Assembly (NCBI GenBank): GCA_903891335.1
Contig: CAITDX010000072.1
Location: forward strand, 1-15,869
From: an uncultured bacterium
GTDB taxonomy: Bacteria > Patescibacteriota > Microgenomatia > UBA1400 > PJMF01
DNA length: 15,869 nucleotides
Direction of reading: 5' to 3'
How positions within the stretch are numbered: position 1 is the first letter of the stretch; each line of letters opens with the position of its first letter. Made by a program: the position numbers and the translations under genes. Positions 12,806-15,869 of the stretch are shown piece by piece. The notes under the pieces were generated by a model. That model was not told where the DNA came from. It saw only the letters and a list, made by a program, of their open reading frames with translations, and did no database searches.

Positions 12806-13432
12806 ATGTCGCAACTTCGTTTTATCTACTTTGACGTCGGTGGCGTACTCATCTTAGATTTTTCTAAAACCAATAAATGGCAGTTAATGATGGATGATTT
12901 GCAGATTCCTGTGGCGAAGCAAGAGGCTTTTGCCAAACTCTTCAAGCAGTATGAGCAAAAATTTTGCATCGGTGAGAGCCCTGTAGAGTTTTTAGGAAAA
13001 GCTCGGCAAGAATTGGGATTGGTAATTCCAGCTGATTACGATTTAGTCACCGATTTTGTTAGTCGTTTCACCACCAATCCAAATATTTGGCCGCTAGTGG
13101 AGGAATTAAGTCAAAATTTTCGCCTGGGTCTACTAACTGCCCAATATCCCGGTATGTTCGAGATGCTTTATCAGCGCCAGCTCATGCCACCAACTCAATT
13201 TGAAATAGTGATTGATTCAAGCATTGAGCGAGTCACTAAGCCAGATCCGCGTATCTACGCTCTCGCTCAAGCTCGAACTGGAGTGAAACCAGAGGAAATA
13301 CTCTTTATCGACAATAAATCTGAGTTATTGGATGTGCCAAAGCAAATGGGTTGGCACACCTTTCTCTATGACCCATCCCAACCGGAAGTAGCAACAATGG
13401 CTTTGCGTCAGCACATATCTAGGCTTGCCTAG
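12806..13432 (+). CDS. HAD-superfamily hydrolase
   Basis: This 208-aa phosphatase-like protein of the haloacid dehalogenase superfamily has motif I as FDVGGVLI with nucleophile D10. The usual second aspartate is replaced by G, as in the epoxide-hydrolase-like/YihX group. A helical cap follows (about 20-90). Motif II is LGLLTAQYP, where most relatives have S or T plus N. Motif III is VTKPDPRIYALA with K146 or nearby. Motif IV is EILFIDNKSELLD, where the usual DD is DN. The unusual motif IV may alter metal binding or simply be a subgroup trait. The substrate is unknown. It has its own leaderless-type promoter and precedes dedA by 27 bp. Confidence 0.85.
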   Translation: MSQLRFIYFDVGGVLILDFSKTNKWQLMMDDLQIPVAKQEAFAKLFKQYEQKFCIGESPVEFLGKARQELGLVIPADYDLVTDFVSRFTTNPNIWPLVEELSQNFRLGLLTAQYPGMFEMLYQRQLMPPTQFEIVIDSSIERVTKPDPRIYALAQARTGVKPEEILFIDNKSELLDVPKQMGWHTFLYDPSQPEVATMALRQHISRLA

Positions 13433-13453
13433 CTGACAAAAGCTTGCTAGCAT
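13425..13453 (+). promoter_or_regulatory. Promoter of the DedA-family gene
   Basis: TTGCCT (13425-13430) and TAGCAT (13448-13453) are 17 bases apart, with six bases to ATG 13460. The -35 overlaps the end of the HAD gene. Confidence 0.65.
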
Positions 13454-13459
13454 AGAGCA

Positions 13460-14122
13460 ATGTTAGCATGGCTTGAACAACTCTCCCGAAGTATTAGTTT
13501 GGAACTCTTTGTCATCATTGGCGCATTTCTTGAAGAAATCATTGCCCCAATTCCTTCGCCTTTCGTGATGACTATTGCCGCAGTCATTGCTGGTGAGCAA
13601 AGCTACACACTGTGGCAGCTTGCAGTCGTGGTTTTGGTTGGTTCAATTGCCAAAACCATTTCCACTTACCTGGTATATTTTGTTTCTGACAAAGCTGAAG
13701 ATTTTATGGTTAGTAAGTTTGGGAAATATGTTGGTTTAGATCATGGTCAAATTGAAAAAATTGGCAAATTTTTCCAGGGCACTTGGTGGGATGATGTCTT
13801 GCTCTTTTTGGCGCGTGCTATTCCAGTAATTCCCAGTTTCCCTGTTTCAGTTGCAGCCGGTGTGATTAAGTATAACGTGAGAGGGTACTTGCTTGCCACC
13901 TTTCTTGGTGTGACCGTGCGCAATATTTTCTATCTCTGGGTGGGCTACTTTGGTTATGAGCAACTCGGCAACATCTGGGAGATGATCAAAAACAGCCCAG
14001 TGATGATTGGCATTTTTACAATTTTAGGAGTAGTGGTTCTTTATGCAGCAGTTAAGCTCAAAGACTACGCATACGAATCAACTCTAAACTCCAAAAATCC
14101 CACCAGAAAATCTCAAGAATAA
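13460..14122 (+). CDS. DedA-family (VTT domain) membrane protein
   Basis: DedA proteins are polytopic membrane proteins implicated in recycling of undecaprenyl phosphate and phospholipid flipping, and in envelope and pH homeostasis. This 220-aa member has the two re-entrant signatures. One is near the N-terminus: FLEEIIAPIPSPFVM (about 24-38), with the conserved E before the proline pair. The second is FLARAIPVIPSFPVSVAAGV (about 116-135), with R119 as the family's arginine. Helices follow at about 145-165 and 178-200. Length is typical (about 200-220). It ends 21 bp before the convergent P-type ATPase gene. The lipid carrier substrate is not shown by the sequence. Confidence 0.9.
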   Translation: MLAWLEQLSRSISLELFVIIGAFLEEIIAPIPSPFVMTIAAVIAGEQSYTLWQLAVVVLVGSIAKTISTYLVYFVSDKAEDFMVSKFGKYVGLDHGQIEKIGKFFQGTWWDDVLLFLARAIPVIPSFPVSVAAGVIKYNVRGYLLATFLGVTVRNIFYLWVGYFGYEQLGNIWEMIKNSPVMIGIFTILGVVVLYAAVKLKDYAYESTLNSKNPTRKSQE

Positions 14123-14143
14123 ATAGCTGAGACAACTAAGTTT

Positions 14144-15869
14144 TTAAGCTCTTTGTCGTGCTCGCAGTGCGTTGAAAATAACTGCCAAGTCGATTAGTTC
14201 CTGACCGAATGCCCCGGCAATTGGTGGCAACAAACCAGCGCTGGCAATGAGCATGCCAAACATACTGAGCCCCAAGCCGACATACATACTTTGTTTGGCA
14301 ATCATCATAGTTCGCTTGGCAATTGTAATTGCGCTCCACACACCTTGGAAATTACCAGACAACATGACAACATCAGCAGCTTGAGAAGCAGCAGTGTGTT
14401 CCTGATGACTGAAAACCATCCCCACGTCGGCTTTAGCTAGGGCAGGAGCATCATTAATGCCATCGCCCACCATCACGACATGGCCATGGCGGCGTTGAAG
14501 CTCGGTAATTTTTTCTTGTTTTTGAATGGGTGAAAGTCCAGCTAGAAAGCTAATGTTCTCCGGAAGTTGTTGGAGACTGGCTCTAACTCTTTCGATTGAA
14601 TCGCCACTAAGTACCGTTAGCGCAATGCCTTGGTGATGAATTTTGTGAAGAATTGCATGTGAATCAGCTTTTAATTCATCAGCGAATTGAAAATGAGCAA
14701 TTGCTTGTTGATTTCGATATAAGGTTTTTCCAGTAAAGCGATAGATAATCCCATCGAGTTCACCACTAATTCCTTGTCCCAAGTGTTCACTGATTTCAGT
14801 TAGGTGCTTGGGAGTGATCTGCTCCTGCTCTAGGTGGTGCAAAACTGCTTTGGCGAAGGGGTGGAGAGAGTTTTTTTCTAGACCACCCACGATGGCAAGG
14901 ATTTCTTTTTCAGTTAATTTTCGATCGAGCACCTCAATTTTCTGTAACTGTGGTTGACCCAAGGTAATGGTGCCAGTTTTATCAAGCACAAGATGTTTAA
15001 TTTTGGCTAGTTTCTCTAGTGCTGCTAATTTTTTGAAAATGATGCGCTCATCAGCCGCAGCACTCATACCACCAATCATGGCAATTGGGGTAGCGAGAAT
15101 CAGTGGGCAAGGAGTGGCGATGACGAGCACTGCGAGAACCCGTTCAAAATCTCCAGAGAGGGTGTAGGCGCCATAAGCAATCAATATAGTGATGATGGTA
15201 AAAACACCGCTTAATTGGTCAGCTAGTTGCACAAAGGGAGTTTTGGCGGTTTCAGCCTGGGTTACTAGGGCAACGATATGGCTATAGGTTGAATTCTGGT
15301 TGCTACTGGTGGTTTTGACCGTAATCGCCTCTCCCAAATTGACCGTACCACTGAGGATCTTGTCATCTTGTGCTTTGGTTACAGGATTGGCCTCGCCAGT
15401 CAGACTGGATTCATCGAGTTCTCCTTGTTCACTCATGAGCATGCCATCAAGAGGGACGACTTCACCCTTACGAATGAGAATGACACTACCCACCACAACT
15501 TGTTCAATCGCCGTAGATCGTGGGGCTCGGGCGTGGTTAAGGACTTGGACTTGATTAGGAATACGATTTTGCAGGCTAGTGAGTGAGTGCTTGGCCTTAT
15601 CTTTGGCATAATCCTCTAGAGCATTGCCTCCAGACATCATCAAAACGATAATTGCCGCTACTAGATAGTTATTGGTGTAAATACCAGTGGCAATTGCCAA
15701 TATTGCCACGTAATCAAGGGCAAAGCTCCCGTGTAGGAGTGAAGAGACGGAATCAGCTAATAAGCGATAACTACCAACTGTAATAGCAGCAAAAAGGGGG
15801 ATCACACTAAGTTGATTTTTAAATCCAAAATGCAGAATGAAATAGAGAATGATGTTGATTAGGACAAAC
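14144..15869 (-). CDS. P1B-type heavy-metal-translocating ATPase, N-terminus cut off by window edge
   Basis: A membrane pump that moves metal ions by forming an aspartyl phosphate. The frame is open past base 15869, so the N-terminus is missing; the GTG at 15805 is only the first start-like codon seen. Visible motifs in order: SSLTGEANP (actuator), TPCPLILATPIAMIGG (metal site, CPC), DKTGTITLG (phosphorylated D), NSLHPFAKA (HP nucleotide-binding site) and GDGINDAPALAKADVGM (hinge), then two C-terminal helices. It ends in GAFGQELIDLAVIFNALRAR. The TPCPLILATP form differs from the ACPCALGLATP of copper pumps and the CPCALVISTP of zinc/cadmium pumps. This pump therefore belongs to a less characterised P1B group and its metal is unclear. 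Confidence 0.93.
   Translation of the reverse strand, partial: FVLINIILYFILHFGFKNQLSVIPLFAAITVGSYRLLADSVSSLLHGSFALDYVAILAIATGIYTNNYLVAAIIVLMMSGGNALEDYAKDKAKHSLTSLQNRIPNQVQVLNHARAPRSTAIEQVVVGSVILIRKGEVVPLDGMLMSEQGELDESSLTGEANPVTKAQDDKILSGTVNLGEAITVKTTSSNQNSTYSHIVALVTQAETAKTPFVQLADQLSGVFTIITILIAYGAYTLSGDFERVLAVLVIATPCPLILATPIAMIGGMSAAADERIIFKKLAALEKLAKIKHLVLDKTGTITLGQPQLQKIEVLDRKLTEKEILAIVGGLEKNSLHPFAKAVLHHLEQEQITPKHLTEISEHLGQGISGELDGIIYRFTGKTLYRNQQAIAHFQFADELKADSHAILHKIHHQGIALTVLSGDSIERVRASLQQLPENISFLAGLSPIQKQEKITELQRRHGHVVMVGDGINDAPALAKADVGMVFSHQEHTAASQAADVVMLSGNFQGVWSAITIAKRTMMIAKQSMYVGLGLSMFGMLIASAGLLPPIAGAFGQELIDLAVIFNALRARQRA

Noticed and set aside
1..15869. CRISPR array, prophage, toxin-antitoxin or restriction system
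   Set aside because: No regularly spaced repeats and no cas, phage structural, integrase, toxin or methylase motif was seen in any frame.

Overview
The window looks like a piece of a small, gene-dense bacterial chromosome, most likely from the candidate phyla radiation (Patescibacteria). This is inferred from four things: very short intergenic gaps, compact versions of housekeeping genes, a CPR-like set of genes (LCP protein, MscS, DedA, RarA, TypA, QueA), and start codons that mostly sit right behind a promoter -10 box with no Shine-Dalgarno sequence. TGA is used as a stop (for example at 5337-5339 and 12280-12282), which argues against the UGA=Gly lineages (Gracilibacteria, SR1). No rRNA or marker gene fixes the phylum.

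Layout. At the left edge, a truncated LytR-CpsA-Psr (LCP) cell-envelope protein (1-738, minus) is divergent from a bacterial PH-like membrane protein (804-1523). That gene overlaps tail-to-tail with a DUF1295/steroid-reductase-like membrane protein (1498-2223, minus). A 43-bp divergent promoter region then starts queA and a short RecD/Dda-like SF1 helicase, whose ends overlap. Next come an RsuA/RluB-type pseudouridine synthase overlapping an MscS channel, the translational GTPase TypA/BipA, and the replication-associated ATPase RarA. After these are tRNA-Arg(GCG), an EamA/DMT permease and tRNA-Ser(CGA).

The most unusual stretch follows tRNA-Ser. About 170 bp of non-coding DNA contains a perfect 42-bp palindrome and two further hairpins. 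It is bounded by a repeat of the 3' end of the tRNA (18 of 19 bases match), which is the arrangement left by integration into a tRNA gene. It is followed by about 120 bp of further gene-free sequence and a Nudix hydrolase.

The right third holds a small signalling module: a secreted 122-aa protein, a 19-bp hairpin, an ECF-type sigma factor, and a three-TM protein in the usual position of an anti-sigma factor. These genes use Shine-Dalgarno sequences, unlike their neighbours. Then come a HAD-family hydrolase and a DedA-family membrane protein, each with a clear leaderless promoter. Last is a P1B-type heavy-metal ATPase on the minus strand, running off the right edge.

How the genes work together. 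The core is translation and RNA modification (queA, pseudouridine synthase, typA, two tRNAs), DNA maintenance (helicase, rarA) and envelope or membrane functions (LCP, PH-like, DUF1295, MscS, EamA, DedA, P-type ATPase). The sigma-factor module is the only obvious dedicated regulatory unit.
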